A DNA stretch of 64,000 nucleotides from an uncultured Planktomarina sp. Its GTDB lineage: Bacteria; Pseudomonadota; Alphaproteobacteria; Rhodobacterales; Rhodobacteraceae. Positions 39,231 to 48,672 of the stretch are shown in pieces (positions within the stretch are counted from its first letter, which is position 1; every line of letters starts with the position of its first letter). Below the pieces are notes generated by a model. The model made no database searches, was not told the origin of the DNA, and was given only the letters and a program-made list of their open reading frames with translations. The stretch spans positions 62,001 to 126,000 of the forward strand of contig CALSQF010000006.1 of assembly GCA_943788425.1 (NCBI GenBank). Direction: 5' to 3'. The translations under genes were made by a program, and so were the position numbers.

Positions 39231-39836
39231 ATGAAACTGATTATGGCCGAAGCCTCTCCCTTTGCACGGAAAGTCCGGGTGTTGTTGCGCGAAACCAACA
39301 AGCTCAAAGATGTAGAAGAGATCAGCATCGCGACCTCCCCTTTTCAAGTCAATGAACAGGCCAAGGCCACCAATCCAACCGGGCGTATCCCCTCTTTGAC
39401 TCGTGCCGATGGGCCTGCGCTCTATGACAGCCGCGTGATCACACGCTATTTGGACGCAAAAGCCGCCTCTGGAATGTATCCAGAGGCCAGGCTTTGGGAT
39501 GTGCTCACCGTTGAGGCTACGGGCGATTCGATGATGGATAGTGCGGTGAGTATTTCCTATGAACTGCGCTTGCGTCCGCAAGAGAAGGTCAGCACCGAAT
39601 GGACCGATGCCCAATGGGCAAAAGTCATGGGCGGTTGCGATGCCTTGCAAAGCCAATGGATGGACCTGTTGAACGGCCCGCTCACCATGGCGCATATCAG
39701 CATTGCTTGCGCGCTGGGTTATCTAGATCTGCGGCATGACGCACGCAATTGGCGGCAAGGACATGACGCGCTTGCGGCTTGGTTTGCTGATTTCTCAAAA
39801 CGCCCTAGCTTTCTGGAGACAAATCTCGACGGATAA
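39231..39836 (+). CDS. Glutathione S-transferase family protein
   Basis: The 201-residue protein is a second GST, distinct from that at 927. The N-terminal thioredoxin-like domain starts MKLIMAEASPFARKVRVLLR, with Ser in the active-site position, and TGRIPSLTRADG supplies the cis-Pro. The C-terminal helical domain ends LAAWFADFSKRPSFLET. It follows the dehydrogenase gene by about 50 bases. The substrate is unknown. Confidence 0.87.
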   Translation: MKLIMAEASPFARKVRVLLRETNKLKDVEEISIATSPFQVNEQAKATNPTGRIPSLTRADGPALYDSRVITRYLDAKAASGMYPEARLWDVLTVEATGDSMMDSAVSISYELRLRPQEKVSTEWTDAQWAKVMGGCDALQSQWMDLLNGPLTMAHISIACALGYLDLRHDARNWRQGHDALAAWFADFSKRPSFLETNLDG

Positions 39837-39961
39837 ACCTAGCCGCTACCGGGGCGGCACAGTGCAAATGTTACAAAAATGCGGCAAATTTGCACCTTGT
39901 AGACTGCGCCCGAATGTCCGCTGGACGCGGCGCTGTCCCTGAGCTAGGAACCGGATCGAGC

Positions 39962-40008
39962 GACCCTGCTTTTGCGGGGTCCGAGTCTTTGAGCCAGTCC
40001 TGACTGGC
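39962..40008 (+). promoter_or_regulatory. Two hairpins in the leader before petA
   Basis: GACCCTGC (39962-39969) pairs with GCGGGGTC (39974-39981) around TTTT, and GCCAGT (39993-39998) pairs with ACTGGC (40003-40008). Neither has a T run, so they do not look like simple terminators. They lie 20-65 bases before petA and may stabilise or regulate the bc1 transcript. This is a structural observation only. Confidence 0.35.
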
Positions 40009-40028
40009 ATTTAACTTGGAGGAACCTC

Positions 40029-40601
40029 GTGGCGCATACAGATGAACACGAAGGCACCCGTAGAGATTTTCTCTACTACGCGACGGCAGGTGCAGGCGCA
40101 GTAGCAGCGGGTGCAGCGGTTTGGCCTTTGGTCGACCAGATGAACCCCTCAGCGGATGTTTTGGCCTTGGCCGCGATCCGCGTAGATGTAGCCGACGTTG
40201 AACCGGGTACACAAATCACCGTTCTGTGGCAGGGCAAGCCAGTCTTCATTCGCCGTCGTACAGAGAGCGAAATTGAAGCGGCTCGGGCCGTTGATATGGG
40301 CGATTTGATTGACGGCAATGACCGCAATGACAACAAACCAGATCTTCCTGCGACCGATGAAAACCGCGCGCTCGACGAAAACGGCGAATGGTTGGTCATG
40401 CTGGGCGTTTGCACCCACTTGGGTTGCGTGCCCTTGGGCGATGGCGCCGGTGAATTTGGCGGTTGGTTCTGCCCCTGTCACGGATCACATTACGATACAG
40501 CTGGCCGAATTCGCAAAGGCCCAGCTCCAGAAAACCTATTGGTTCCAGTGGCCCGTTTCGACGGAGAAACAGAACTGGTTATCGGCAAGGAGAACGCATA
40601 A
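40029..40601 (+). CDS. petA: Ubiquinol-cytochrome c reductase Rieske iron-sulfur subunit
   Basis: The 190-residue Rieske protein of the cytochrome bc1 complex has a Tat-type anchor ([19 protein letters not shown]), then a periplasmic domain with the 2Fe-2S ligands CTHLGC and CPCHGSHYD. It takes electrons from quinol and passes them to cytochrome c1. The start is GTG at 40029 with GGAGG upstream. Its TAA shares bases with the petB ATG (TAATG), showing translational coupling. Confidence 0.96.
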   Translation: MAHTDEHEGTRRDFLYYATAGAGAVAAGAAVWPLVDQMNPSADVLALAAIRVDVADVEPGTQITVLWQGKPVFIRRRTESEIEAARAVDMGDLIDGNDRNDNKPDLPATDENRALDENGEWLVMLGVCTHLGCVPLGDGAGEFGGWFCPCHGSHYDTAGRIRKGPAPENLLVPVARFDGETELVIGKENA

Positions 40602-41938
40602 TGGGCGGTATTCCACACGATCATTACGAACCAAAGTCCAAGGCCACAAAAGCGATTAATTCGCGTCTGCCAATCATCGGACTTTTGTATGACACATTGA
40701 TGATCCCCACTCCAAAGAATTTGAACTGGATGTGGATTTGGGGCATTGTTTTGACCTTCTGTCTGGCCATGCAAATTGTCACAGGCGTTGTACTGGTGAT
40801 GCACTACACCCCGCATGTCGATCTGGCCTTTGCGTCGATTGAGCACATCATGCGCGACGTGAACGGCGGCCATATGATTCGCTATTTCCACATGAACGGC
40901 GCGTCTTTGTTCTTCATTGCTGTCTATGCCCACATGTTCCGCGGTCTCTACTACGGCAGCTATAAAGCCCCGCGTGAAATCACATGGATCATTGGTATGC
41001 TGATCTATCTGTTGATGATGGCGACAGGCTTTTTGGGATATGTTTTGCCTTGGGGTCAAATGTCCTTCCATGGGACCGCTGTGATCACCGGCCTGTTTGG
41101 TGCGATCCCCTTCATTGGTGAGCCGCTGCAAACCTGGCTCTTGGGCGCCAGCGCCGTAGGCCAACCGGCGTTGAACCGCTTCTTCAGCCTGCACTACCTC
41201 CTGCCATTTTTGATTGCAGGTCTTGTAATCGTACACATCTGGGCCTTTCACACCACAGGCAACAACAACCCAACAGGTGTAGAAGTGCGCCGAGGTTCGA
41301 AAGCAGAAGCTGCAAAAGACACGTTGCCATTCTGGCCCTATTTCGTGGTAAAGGATCTCTTTGCCCTGGGCCTTATCATGACCGTGTTCATGGCGATTGT
41401 TGGCTTCATGCCAAACTATCTTGGCCACCCTGACAACTACATCGAAGCCAACGCATTGGTGACACCGGCTCATATTGTGCCTGAATGGTACTACCTTCCA
41501 TTCTACGCCATTTTGCGTGCCTTCACATCGGAAGTATGGGTCGTTCAGATCGCAAGCTTCGTAACAGGCGGCATCATTGACGCGAAATTCTTCGGCGTTC
41601 TGGCCATGTTCGGTGCGATTGCCGTTATGGCACTTGCACCATGGTTGGATACTTCAAGTGTGCGCTCTGGTCGGTATCGCCCCATGTTCAAATGGTGGTT
41701 TGGCATCCTTGTTGCAGACTTCATCTTCTTGATGTGGCTCGGTGCGCGTCCAGCGGAAGAACCCTATGCCACTTTCTCGTTGATTGGCGCGACTTATTGG
41801 TTTGCATATTTCCTTGTTATCTTGCCCCTGCTCGGCGTGCTTGAGAAACCCTCGACACCGCCTGCAACCATCGAAGATGACTTTAATGCCAAACACGGCG
41901 CGGTCGGTGCAGCAGATGCTGCCCAACCGGCAGAGTGA
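40601..41938 (+). CDS. petB: Cytochrome b of the bc1 complex
   Basis: The protein of 445 residues is a full-length cytochrome b with about eight membrane helices, the heme-ligand His residues in the b helices, and the quinol-site motif [14 protein letters not shown]. It oxidises and reduces ubiquinone in the proton-motive Q cycle. The ATG at 40601 overlaps the petA stop; the open frame beginning at 40463 lies inside petA and is rejected. petC follows 14 bases later. Confidence 0.97.
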   Translation: MGGIPHDHYEPKSKATKAINSRLPIIGLLYDTLMIPTPKNLNWMWIWGIVLTFCLAMQIVTGVVLVMHYTPHVDLAFASIEHIMRDVNGGHMIRYFHMNGASLFFIAVYAHMFRGLYYGSYKAPREITWIIGMLIYLLMMATGFLGYVLPWGQMSFHGTAVITGLFGAIPFIGEPLQTWLLGASAVGQPALNRFFSLHYLLPFLIAGLVIVHIWAFHTTGNNNPTGVEVRRGSKAEAAKDTLPFWPYFVVKDLFALGLIMTVFMAIVGFMPNYLGHPDNYIEANALVTPAHIVPEWYYLPFYAILRAFTSEVWVVQIASFVTGGIIDAKFFGVLAMFGAIAVMALAPWLDTSSVRSGRYRPMFKWWFGILVADFIFLMWLGARPAEEPYATFSLIGATYWFAYFLVILPLLGVLEKPSTPPATIEDDFNAKHGAVGAADAAQPAE

Positions 41939-41952
41939 GAAGGGAACGAAAT

Positions 41953-42753
41953 ATGTTCAAGAAACTCACAACTGGTCTCACACTGGCTTTGCTCCTCGCC
42001 ACTGGCGGGGTGCACGCTGCTGGAGGTGAAGGCTATGTTAAAGACCACGCATTCTCTTTTGAAGGTCCGTTTGGTTCCTACGATCAAGAACAATTGCGGC
42101 GCGGATTGAAAATCTACACGGAAGTCTGTTCCTCTTGCCACGGCATGAAGTTCGTTCCCATTCGCTCTCTGGGCGATGAGGGCGGACCGCATCTCAGCAA
42201 GGAAGAAGTGCGAGCCTACGCCTCTGACTTTATCGAAGTTTGGGATCAAGATCTAAACGATGGGGAAGGCGATTACCGCGAGGCCGTTCCAGCCGATCAC
42301 TTCCCAAAGGGCGGCAATGCCAATGCGCCCGATCTGTCTTTGATGGCCAAAGCCCGCGCAGGCTTTCACGGGCCAGCAGGCACAGGCATCAACCAGTTGG
42401 TTAAAGGTATGGGCGGCGCAGAGTATATTATGTCTTTGCTCACCGGCTATACCGGAAATGAAAAAACGTCCGCAGGCGTGACGCTTTATGAAAACACCGC
42501 TTACCCAGGTGGTTGGATTTCCATGGGTCCACCATTGGAAGACGAGCTTGTTGAATTCGAAGATGGCCACATGAACGATCTTCAGCATCTCTCTGAAGAT
42601 ATCTCGGCCTTCCTGATGTGGACAGCTGAGCCAAAACTCAACGACCGGAAACGTGCCGGAACGGTTGGGGTTTTGATCTTGGGCTTTTTGACCCTGCTGC
42701 TATATCTGGCCAATAAGCAGCTCTGGCGCCCCATAAAATATAGAAAAGACTAA
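41953..42753 (+). CDS. petC: Cytochrome c1 of the bc1 complex
   Basis: The protein of 266 residues has a cleavable signal ending near GVHAAGG, a single heme-binding CSSCH in TEVCSSCHGMKF, the axial Met in GWISMGPPL and a C-terminal membrane anchor (VGVLILGFLTLLLYLANKQ). It accepts electrons from the Rieske protein in the periplasm. The start at 41953 has AGGGAACG-like bases upstream; a frame-extended ATG-like start at 41935 is not needed. A strong terminator follows. Confidence 0.96.
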   Translation: MFKKLTTGLTLALLLATGGVHAAGGEGYVKDHAFSFEGPFGSYDQEQLRRGLKIYTEVCSSCHGMKFVPIRSLGDEGGPHLSKEEVRAYASDFIEVWDQDLNDGEGDYREAVPADHFPKGGNANAPDLSLMAKARAGFHGPAGTGINQLVKGMGGAEYIMSLLTGYTGNEKTSAGVTLYENTAYPGGWISMGPPLEDELVEFEDGHMNDLQHLSEDISAFLMWTAEPKLNDRKRAGTVGVLILGFLTLLLYLANKQLWRPIKYRKD

Positions 42754-42771
42754 GTCTTTTTCCAAAATATA

Positions 42772-42799
42772 ACGCGCCCCCGAGGGGGCGCGTTTTTTT
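42772..42799 (+). terminator. Rho-independent terminator of petABC
   Basis: The GC-rich palindrome ACGCGCCCCC-GA-GGGGGCGCGT is followed by seven T. It ends 7 bases before the stop of the convergent thiQ gene. Confidence 0.93.
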
Positions 42800-42805
42800 A
42801 TGGGC

Positions 42806-43507
42806 TCAAGGTGCCCGCCGCCCCAGATAGGCCTGCAAGGCCACTGGAGGCTCGTGAAACAGGGGGCCGATTGGCGCAGGCGCATCTGCGTGACCATCGG
42901 CAACCAAAATGGCGTATTCTGCAAAGCTCATTGCGTCTTGCGGATCATGGGTGACCATCAATGTGGTGACACCAGCCTGCTGCACAATCTGACGCGTGAT
43001 CTCTAGCATTTCATCCTTCAGCGCCGGACCCAGCGCTGCAAAAGGTTCATCCAGCAGCAAAAGTGGACGTTGACGCAACAACACCCGCGCCAATCCCGCT
43101 CGACCTTGCTGGCCGCCTGAGAGGTCACGCGGATAGGCCGTCGCCTTGTCACTCAGCCCCACCTGATCCAGCGCGGCTAAAGCCTGTGCCTTCTGAGATA
43201 CCGAAAGACGCATATCAGGCCGCAAGCCGATGGCCACATTGTCCAGAACCGTGAGGTGGGGAAAGAGATTATGATCTTGAAACAATATGCTGAGCGGCCG
43301 TTCACCGGGGTGATCTGGCATGGGCTGACCGTTCCAAAGCACCTGCCCGACACGCGGTGCAAGAAACCCTGCGATCGCGTTAAGTAATGACGATTTACCC
43401 CCACCAGAGGGACCAATCACCGCCACCCGATCCCCCGCTGCAATTTTGAAATCCGCCCTAAGAGAAAATCCGCCCTGCTGAACAGCCAACCTATCCAAAT
43501 GCAGCAT
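42806..43507 (-). CDS. thiQ: Thiamine ABC transporter ATP-binding protein
   Basis: The ATPase of the thiamine importer has 233 residues, Walker A in GPSGGGKSSLLNAIAG, the signature LSGGQQGRAGLARVL and Walker B LLLLDEPFAAL. It energises uptake of thiamine or its phosphates through ThiP. The start at 43507 overlaps the end of thiP by 17 bases; the open frame beyond it runs into thiP. Together with thiP, thiB and the TPP riboswitch the assignment is firm. Confidence 0.93.
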   Translation of the reverse strand: MLHLDRLAVQQGGFSLRADFKIAAGDRVAVIGPSGGGKSSLLNAIAGFLAPRVGQVLWNGQPMPDHPGERPLSILFQDHNLFPHLTVLDNVAIGLRPDMRLSVSQKAQALAALDQVGLSDKATAYPRDLSGGQQGRAGLARVLLRQRPLLLLDEPFAALGPALKDEMLEITRQIVQQAGVTTLMVTHDPQDAMSFAEYAILVADGHADAPAPIGPLFHEPPVALQAYLGRRAP

Positions 43508-45059
43508 GCCGGCGCCCTCCACGATCAAACATCCAGAACAAAAATAAACTCTGCACGACAAGAACCACCGCGGTCGCGGCGGCCTGGTCCATACGATAAG
43601 CGCCCATTAAGCGATAAAGCATCAACGGTAAGGTTTGCAAATCAGGATCCGCAAAAAGCGCAATCACACCAAGATCTCCCATTGAGAGCGCCGCAGCGAG
43701 ACCAGCCGAAAACCCAATCGGGCGACGCAGGCGAGGCCCTAAAATCCGTTTCGCCCAGATCCAGCGGCCCATTCCAAGGCTCATACGCAAATGGAGGTAG
43801 TCGCCATAAGTCTCTTGAACCGCAGGCATCAATACGCGCAGAGCGAAGGGCAAAGCCATCATTGCATTGACCGAAGCCGTGATCGGCAGGGCAAAAGCCA
43901 TTGGTTGCGCGTAAGGGAAAATCAACACGAAAAGACCAGTTCCCACCACCAGCGGACTGCTGGCCAGGCCCAAAATTCCCGTAGCCTCCGCCAAGCTGCG
44001 CGCCAGTGCGCCCCGGCGTGCAAAGGCCAGCGACAGAGACAGCGCCATCGCAAGACAGAGGGCAGTTGATATAATAGCGATGGTCAAAGATGTTACGCTG
44101 GCCGCAAGAATTTGCGGCGGCAATTCAAGCAAATGCCGCAGCCCCCGAAATAGAACGGCCCCAAGCGGCAGCACCAAGAACGCTGCAGCGATTGAAATCC
44201 AAAATCCATCCCATAACCTATGCCGCCACCCATCCAATCGTTGCAGAACCCGATCAAGCCCAAGGCCATTGGTTTGCGGCAAGGGTACGAGAAAGGCCAG
44301 AAGTGACACGGTACCACAAATTAAAAATTGGACCAGCGCGAGACTGGCCGCTTTTCCCAAATCAAAATCCAAGCGAAAAGCCTGATAAATGGCCAGCTCT
44401 ATGGTCGTCCCCCTTGGGCCGCCTCCGACCGCGAGCGCGACAACAAAACTGGTAAGGCATAGCAAGAACACAAGCAGAAATGCCCCTGGAACCGTGGAAC
44501 GCAGCATCGGACCTTCGATTAATCGAAAATAAGCCCATGGCGCGGCACTAAGACTTTCAGCAACTCTAAATCGCTCTGCGGGGATTGCCATCCAAGCCTG
44601 CAGCAAGAGCCGCGTCACCAAAGGCAAATTGAAAAAGACATGGGCCAGGATCACGCCTGGTGCGCCATAAACGGACAGTTTTGCAAAGCCAGCCCAGTCC
44701 AATGCAGCGCTAATCCATCCTGCGCGGCCAAAAACTGCCAAAAGACCCAGAACGCCGACGATCACAGGCAGAATAAAGGGCGCGCCTAAGAGAGTGATCA
44801 GAGCTTGGCGGCCAGGGAAACTTTGCCGAGCCAAGGCCCGCGCAACTGGGATCGCCATTGCTATGCTCAATGATGCCGAAAGGCTCGCTTGCCACAGGGT
44901 GAATTTTATGGCCGACCAATCGGCGCTGTTCAACACACCAAGCCCGCGCCCTTGCAGGCCGACAACCAAGGCTGTGCCAAGGGAAAAGATGAGCAGGGCA
45001 ATCAAGGCTGCCCCACCAACAACACTGCGTAGCATTATTGCGAGAGTGCGCTCTGCCAT
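43491..45059 (-). CDS. thiP: Thiamine ABC transporter permease
   Basis: ThiP is the double-length permease: 522 residues with about twelve membrane segments and two binding-protein-dependent transport motifs (PLVTRLLLQAWMAIPAERFR in the first half, PFALRVLMPAVQETYGDYLH in the second). It forms the channel for thiamine uptake with ThiQ and ThiB. The start is uncertain: ATG at 45059 overlaps thiB by 25 bases, whereas the ATG at 45035 shares TAATG with the thiB stop and would lose eight residues. Confidence 0.92.
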   Translation of the reverse strand: MAERTLAIMLRSVVGGAALIALLIFSLGTALVVGLQGRGLGVLNSADWSAIKFTLWQASLSASLSIAMAIPVARALARQSFPGRQALITLLGAPFILPVIVGVLGLLAVFGRAGWISAALDWAGFAKLSVYGAPGVILAHVFFNLPLVTRLLLQAWMAIPAERFRVAESLSAAPWAYFRLIEGPMLRSTVPGAFLLVFLLCLTSFVVALAVGGGPRGTTIELAIYQAFRLDFDLGKAASLALVQFLICGTVSLLAFLVPLPQTNGLGLDRVLQRLDGWRHRLWDGFWISIAAAFLVLPLGAVLFRGLRHLLELPPQILAASVTSLTIAIISTALCLAMALSLSLAFARRGALARSLAEATGILGLASSPLVVGTGLFVLIFPYAQPMAFALPITASVNAMMALPFALRVLMPAVQETYGDYLHLRMSLGMGRWIWAKRILGPRLRRPIGFSAGLAAALSMGDLGVIALFADPDLQTLPLMLYRLMGAYRMDQAAATAVVLVVQSLFLFWMFDRGGRRHAAFG

Positions 45060-46012
45060 TCATCCAAAGCCGCGCTGCGCTGCGCTGCGGCCTGCTCAGG
45101 TGAAAGAATCAAAGACTGCTCGGCACTCAATGCCTGAGGAAAGCCATCGGGCAATCCATTCTTAGGCGTAACTGCTGGGAACATCCAATTAGTGGTGGGA
45201 ATGATGCTTTGAAAATCATCAGAAACCATAAATTTCAGGAATTGATCCGCCAAAGCGTTTTGATCTGTCGTCGCAAGTTTCCCAGCCACTTCAATTTGCA
45301 TATAATGGCCTTCGTCAAACAAAGCAAAAGTTTTGGAAGAATCCTCTTCGGCAATCAGATGATAGGCGGGCGATGTGGTATAGGAGAGTACCAAATCCGC
45401 TTCTCCTTCCAAGAACATGCCATAGGCTTCAGACCAACCTGCTGTCACTGTCACAATATTGTCTGAAAGATCAGCCCAGATATCCGCCGCCTCATCACCG
45501 TAAGCAGTCTTGATCCAAAGGAGGAGCCCTAAACCCGGTGTGGACGACCGAGGATCTTGGATCACGATTTTCAAATCACTCGCGGCCAGGGCGCGAAAAT
45601 TTGTCGGAGCGGTCAGATCTGTGTTGTGAACAAAAGCAAAATATCCCCAGTCGAATGGCGCAAAATACGTATCGCTCCACCCACCGGGCACCGCATAGTT
45701 TGCAGACAGTGAAATCGGTGAAAACAAGTCCGTTTCCGCGGCTGCAGCTGTGAGGTTTGTATCCAAGCCCAAAACGATATCAGCCTCAGTGCGGGAGCCC
45801 TCAAGCCTGAGGCGCGATAACAACGCCGCCCCATCGCCGGCGCCAATCATCTGCAAGTCGCAGCCACATTTGGCCTCAAAAGCAGATTCAACCGCCGGGC
45901 CGGGACCCCAATCTGATACAAAGCTGTCATAGGTATAGACCGTCAATACAGGCGTTTCGGCAACAGCCGCGCTTGCTAAAAACAGTCCTGCGAAAAGGGA
46001 AGTCACTTTCAT
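45035..46012 (-). CDS. thiB: Thiamine ABC transporter substrate-binding protein
   Basis: The protein of 325 residues starts with a cleavable signal (KVTSLFAGLFLASAAVAETP) and has the ThiB fold: VLTVYTYDSFVSDWGPGPAV, ADIVLGLDTNL, PFDWGYFAFVHN and FPAVTPKNGLPDGF. It binds thiamine, thiamine monophosphate or diphosphate in the periplasm. An ATG at 46024 would add four residues. It is the first gene of thiBPQ, directly behind the TPP riboswitch. Confidence 0.94.
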   Translation of the reverse strand: MKVTSLFAGLFLASAAVAETPVLTVYTYDSFVSDWGPGPAVESAFEAKCGCDLQMIGAGDGAALLSRLRLEGSRTEADIVLGLDTNLTAAAAETDLFSPISLSANYAVPGGWSDTYFAPFDWGYFAFVHNTDLTAPTNFRALAASDLKIVIQDPRSSTPGLGLLLWIKTAYGDEAADIWADLSDNIVTVTAGWSEAYGMFLEGEADLVLSYTTSPAYHLIAEEDSSKTFALFDEGHYMQIEVAGKLATTDQNALADQFLKFMVSDDFQSIIPTTNWMFPAVTPKNGLPDGFPQALSAEQSLILSPEQAAAQRSAALDEWQSALSQ

Positions 46013-46060
46013 TTTTATCTCCATATCGCCGAACGGGGTCAGGGATTGGAGACGTCCAAA

Positions 46061-46140
46061 CCTTCCCTCCGCCGGTGCTAGCCGGTTCAGGTTCTACGGG
46101 TTCGCTTACGCATCTCAGCCCATAAGGGCGCCCCGAGGTA
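46061..46140 (-). ncRNA. TPP riboswitch (THI element)
   Basis: On the minus strand the leader before thiB reads CUCGGGGCGCCC, GGGCUGAGAUG, GAACCCGUAGAACCUGAACC, GGCUAGCACCGGCGGAGGGA, which contains the highly conserved CUGAGA and the ACCUGA/GGA regions of the thiamine pyrophosphate aptamer. It lies about 50 bases before thiB. Ligand binding would lower expression of the thiamine importer. Confidence 0.95.
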
Positions 46141-46247
46141 GATACTGGATAGTCTTGGAGAAAGGATTTTACAATCCCTACCAGCACAAAAGCCCCCGAC
46201 AGTTATCCGGCTGTGGGGGAGCATTAGCGCGAAATAAAGAATGTAAT

Positions 46248-46493
46248 CTATTTCTTCCTCAGCCGCTCACCCTCAGCGCGACAGAGGGCATCCGCCTCTT
46301 CGACATGCATTGCATGTGGCATGTGAATTACACGATCAAAAATAACAGTGTTACGGTCGTATAGTTGGCAGACGACCTCACCTTTGTCGGTTTTCAAAGT
46401 CACAGGCTCAGTTTCAAACGATGCAAGTGTGCAACCTGACACAAGCGCCAGTGTTGCTCCCAGTAAGCTCAAGCTCAAAAATTTATTCATCAC
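46248..46493 (-). CDS. Small lipoprotein of unknown function
   Basis: The 81-residue protein begins with a lipoprotein signal (FLSLSLLGATLALVSGC) and has a short mature part rich in charged residues (FETEPVTLKTDKGEVVCQLY, IHMPHAMHVEEADALCRAEG). Two Cys in the mature region might form a disulfide. The lipid attachment follows from the lipobox VSGC. I recognise no family. It stands alone between the riboswitch and an AT-rich gap. Confidence 0.7.
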   Translation of the reverse strand: MMNKFLSLSLLGATLALVSGCTLASFETEPVTLKTDKGEVVCQLYDRNTVIFDRVIHMPHAMHVEEADALCRAEGERLRKK

Positions 46494-47049
46494 AATTCTC
46501 TTTCATCTAATGTTACGGCCTGCTCATTTGGAACCACCCAAACCACCGTCCGTTGAAAAATTTTTCAAATTACAAAAAGGCACTTTATAACAGAACTAAT
46601 TTTTACTGTTTATTAACGTTTAATCGTTACATTCGAGGCGATCAAATCCAACGCTTTGCGTAGATTTTAGCCGCATTTCAATCGTCTTCGGAAGATCATC
46701 ACCTTCAAAGGTGATGCATACTGTTGCAAATTTTCGACATATACCGTCGCCTCCACGAGGATTTTTCCCGTTCGGCGGGTGGATATGTAGTTTCACTGCA
46801 AAATCATGCACCACAGAAACCTAATAATGATCTGATTAATTGCAATTATTATTCTTGTTATTCAATTTTGAGTAGAATTTTTTGTATTTTCAACTGTTTT
46901 GAGAGTACCGCAGACCCATCATTGCCAAAACCCCGGCAGGATCGCTCAAATTATCCCTGCTTAATCACACCTTCTATGTGAATGGCGCGCGCTATTGGCC
47001 TTGCTCCACAAGACACGCGACGATATTGCAGGGTCAAAGGAGATGCACC
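46494..47049. other. AT-rich intergenic region before aroC
   Basis: This stretch is markedly more AT-rich than its neighbours (for example near 46590-46620 and 46820-46880). Apart from the doubtful 64-residue frame at 46620-46814 it holds no recognisable gene. The aroC ribosome-binding site AGGAG is at its end. Promoters for both flanking genes must lie here, but I cannot assign one. Confidence 0.5.
46620..46814 (-). CDS. Possible small hypothetical protein
   Basis: A 64-residue frame opens with GTG at 46814 (VHDFAVKLHIHPPNG) and closes at 46620. It contains three Cys and a mixed charge pattern but matches no family that I know, and no convincing ribosome-binding site precedes it. It may be a gene fragment such as a shortened regulator, or chance. 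I would not give it a name. Confidence 0.25.
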   Translation of the reverse strand: MVHDFAVKLHIHPPNGKNPRGGDGICRKFATVCITFEGDDLPKTIEMRLKSTQSVGFDRLECND

Positions 47050-48153
47050 ATGAGCTTAAACAGTTTTGGACATTTGTTTCGTGTCACGACCTGGGGTGAA
47101 AGCCATGGCCCGGCCCTTGGAGCAACGGTGGATGGCTGCCCTCCCGGCGTTCCGATCGATGAAGCTATGATTCAGCAATGGCTCGACAAGCGCAAACCGG
47201 GACAAAATAAATACACCACACAGCGGCGAGAAGCCGATCAGGTGAAAATTTTATCTGGCGTCTTTGAAGGCAGAACAACTGGCACGCCCGTGCAATTGAT
47301 GATCGAGAATACCGATCAGCGTTCCAAAGACTACAGCGATATCATGGATAAGTTTCGCCCAGGTCATGCCGATATTACCTATTGGCAGAAATACGGAATT
47401 CGCGATTACCGCGGTGGTGGACGCAGTTCTGCACGTGAGACCGCAGCACGGGTGGCCGCGGGTGGATTGGCACGCGAAGCCATCAAGTTGCTGGCGCCGT
47501 CGCTCAAAATTACCGGCTTCATGTGTCAGATGGGGCCCCATAAAATCAATCGTGACCTGTTTGATGCGTCGCAGATTGACCGAAATCCATTCTGGACTCC
47601 AGATCCGCAGGCCGCTCAAGATTGGGGCACCTATCTAGACGATTTGCGCAAATCCGGCAGTTCCGTCGGCGCAGTTATAGAAGTGATCGCCTCAGGAGTT
47701 CCAGCCGGGCTTGGCGCGCCAATTTACGCCAAGCTCGATACAGATTTGGCCGCAGCGATGATGAGCATCAACGCTGTCAAAGCAGTGGAAATTGGCGATG
47801 GAATGGCCGCAGCGGAACTAACCGGTGAAGCCAATGCTGATGAAATTTCAATGGGACCGGACGGGCCAGTTTACAACTCGAACCATGCAGGTGGGGTCTT
47901 GGGTGGCATTAGCACGGGCCAAGACGTGGTGGTGCGCTTTGCTGTTAAACCCACATCCTCCATCCTGACGACCCGAAAAACAATCACAAAATCTGGCGAA
48001 AATACAGAAATCATCACCAAGGGCCGCCATGATCCCTGTGTGGGCATAAGAGCAGTGCCTGTTGGCGAATCAATGATGGCCTGCGTGCTTTTGGATCACC
48101 TGTTGTTGCACCGCGGCCATGTCGGCGTCAATCAAGGTGAGATCGGCAAGTAG
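47050..48153 (+). CDS. aroC: Chorismate synthase
   Basis: AroC makes chorismate from EPSP, the last step of the shikimate pathway, with reduced FMN. The protein of 367 residues has the family signatures [38 protein letters not shown] and [17 protein letters not shown], and [15 protein letters not shown] near the C-terminus. The ATG at 47050 is preceded by AGGAG; the frame open to 46978 is not used. The stop at 48153 is 8 bases from the stop of the convergent copper-chaperone gene. Confidence 0.96.
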   Translation: MSLNSFGHLFRVTTWGESHGPALGATVDGCPPGVPIDEAMIQQWLDKRKPGQNKYTTQRREADQVKILSGVFEGRTTGTPVQLMIENTDQRSKDYSDIMDKFRPGHADITYWQKYGIRDYRGGGRSSARETAARVAAGGLAREAIKLLAPSLKITGFMCQMGPHKINRDLFDASQIDRNPFWTPDPQAAQDWGTYLDDLRKSGSSVGAVIEVIASGVPAGLGAPIYAKLDTDLAAAMMSINAVKAVEIGDGMAAAELTGEANADEISMGPDGPVYNSNHAGGVLGGISTGQDVVVRFAVKPTSSILTTRKTITKSGENTEIITKGRHDPCVGIRAVPVGESMMACVLLDHLLLHRGHVGVNQGEIGK

Positions 48154-48161
48154 AGGCTGTG

Positions 48162-48581
48162 TTACGGACGCTCTGTCACTGTGAAAGTCAGGTCTAAACG
48201 ACCAGATTTCTCGAAAATCAAAGTGGCCTTGATCGTGTCGCCAACGCCCCACGCCTCTTTAAGCCCCATGAACATGACATGATAACCCCCAGGGGCGAAG
48301 TTGAGTTGTCCCTGCGTTGGAACCTCCACGCGCATTTGGTGTTCCATCGTCATGACGCCATCTTTCATCATGGACTTGTGGAGCATTACCTTTGGGTAAT
48401 CTGCTTCAACGCCCACAAGCGCATCCTCTGCGCCTGTATTGGATAAGATGAAATATCCTGCGCCACTACGGCCAGTGGTCGGATATGAGACGGCGTTTGT
48501 GACCGTCAGATCACCTGTTTGATAACTCTGTGCAGAAACAGACCCGCATATCAAAATTAATGCCGTGATTAAAAATTTCAT
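48162..48581 (-). CDS. PCu(A)C periplasmic copper chaperone
   Basis: The protein of 139 residues has a signal peptide (LITALILICGSVSAQ) and the PCu(A)C copper(I) motif: MLHKSMMKDG supplies His and Met, and GGYHVMFMGL supplies the distal His-x-Met pair. Such proteins deliver copper to cytochrome oxidase. The start at 48581 has GGAG upstream; the open frame to 48629 lacks similarity. Confidence 0.93.
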   Translation of the reverse strand: MKFLITALILICGSVSAQSYQTGDLTVTNAVSYPTTGRSGAGYFILSNTGAEDALVGVEADYPKVMLHKSMMKDGVMTMEHQMRVEVPTQGQLNFAPGGYHVMFMGLKEAWGVGDTIKATLIFEKSGRLDLTFTVTERP

Positions 48582-48672
48582 TTCGCAACTCCAGTTCATA
48601 TGCACCTTCCTAAGCACATCTCCACACAACCCAAGGGTTTAGAATGTCGCAGCCGCGTGATATCGGGCTATC

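Noticed and set aside
40463-40600. Longer open frame of cytochrome b starting inside petA
   Set aside because: It lies wholly in another frame of petA; the ATG at 40601 couples to the petA stop and gives the family-typical N-terminus.
46620-46814. Small 64-residue open frame as a firm gene
   Set aside because: It has a GTG start, no clear ribosome-binding site and no recognisable family; listed only with low confidence.
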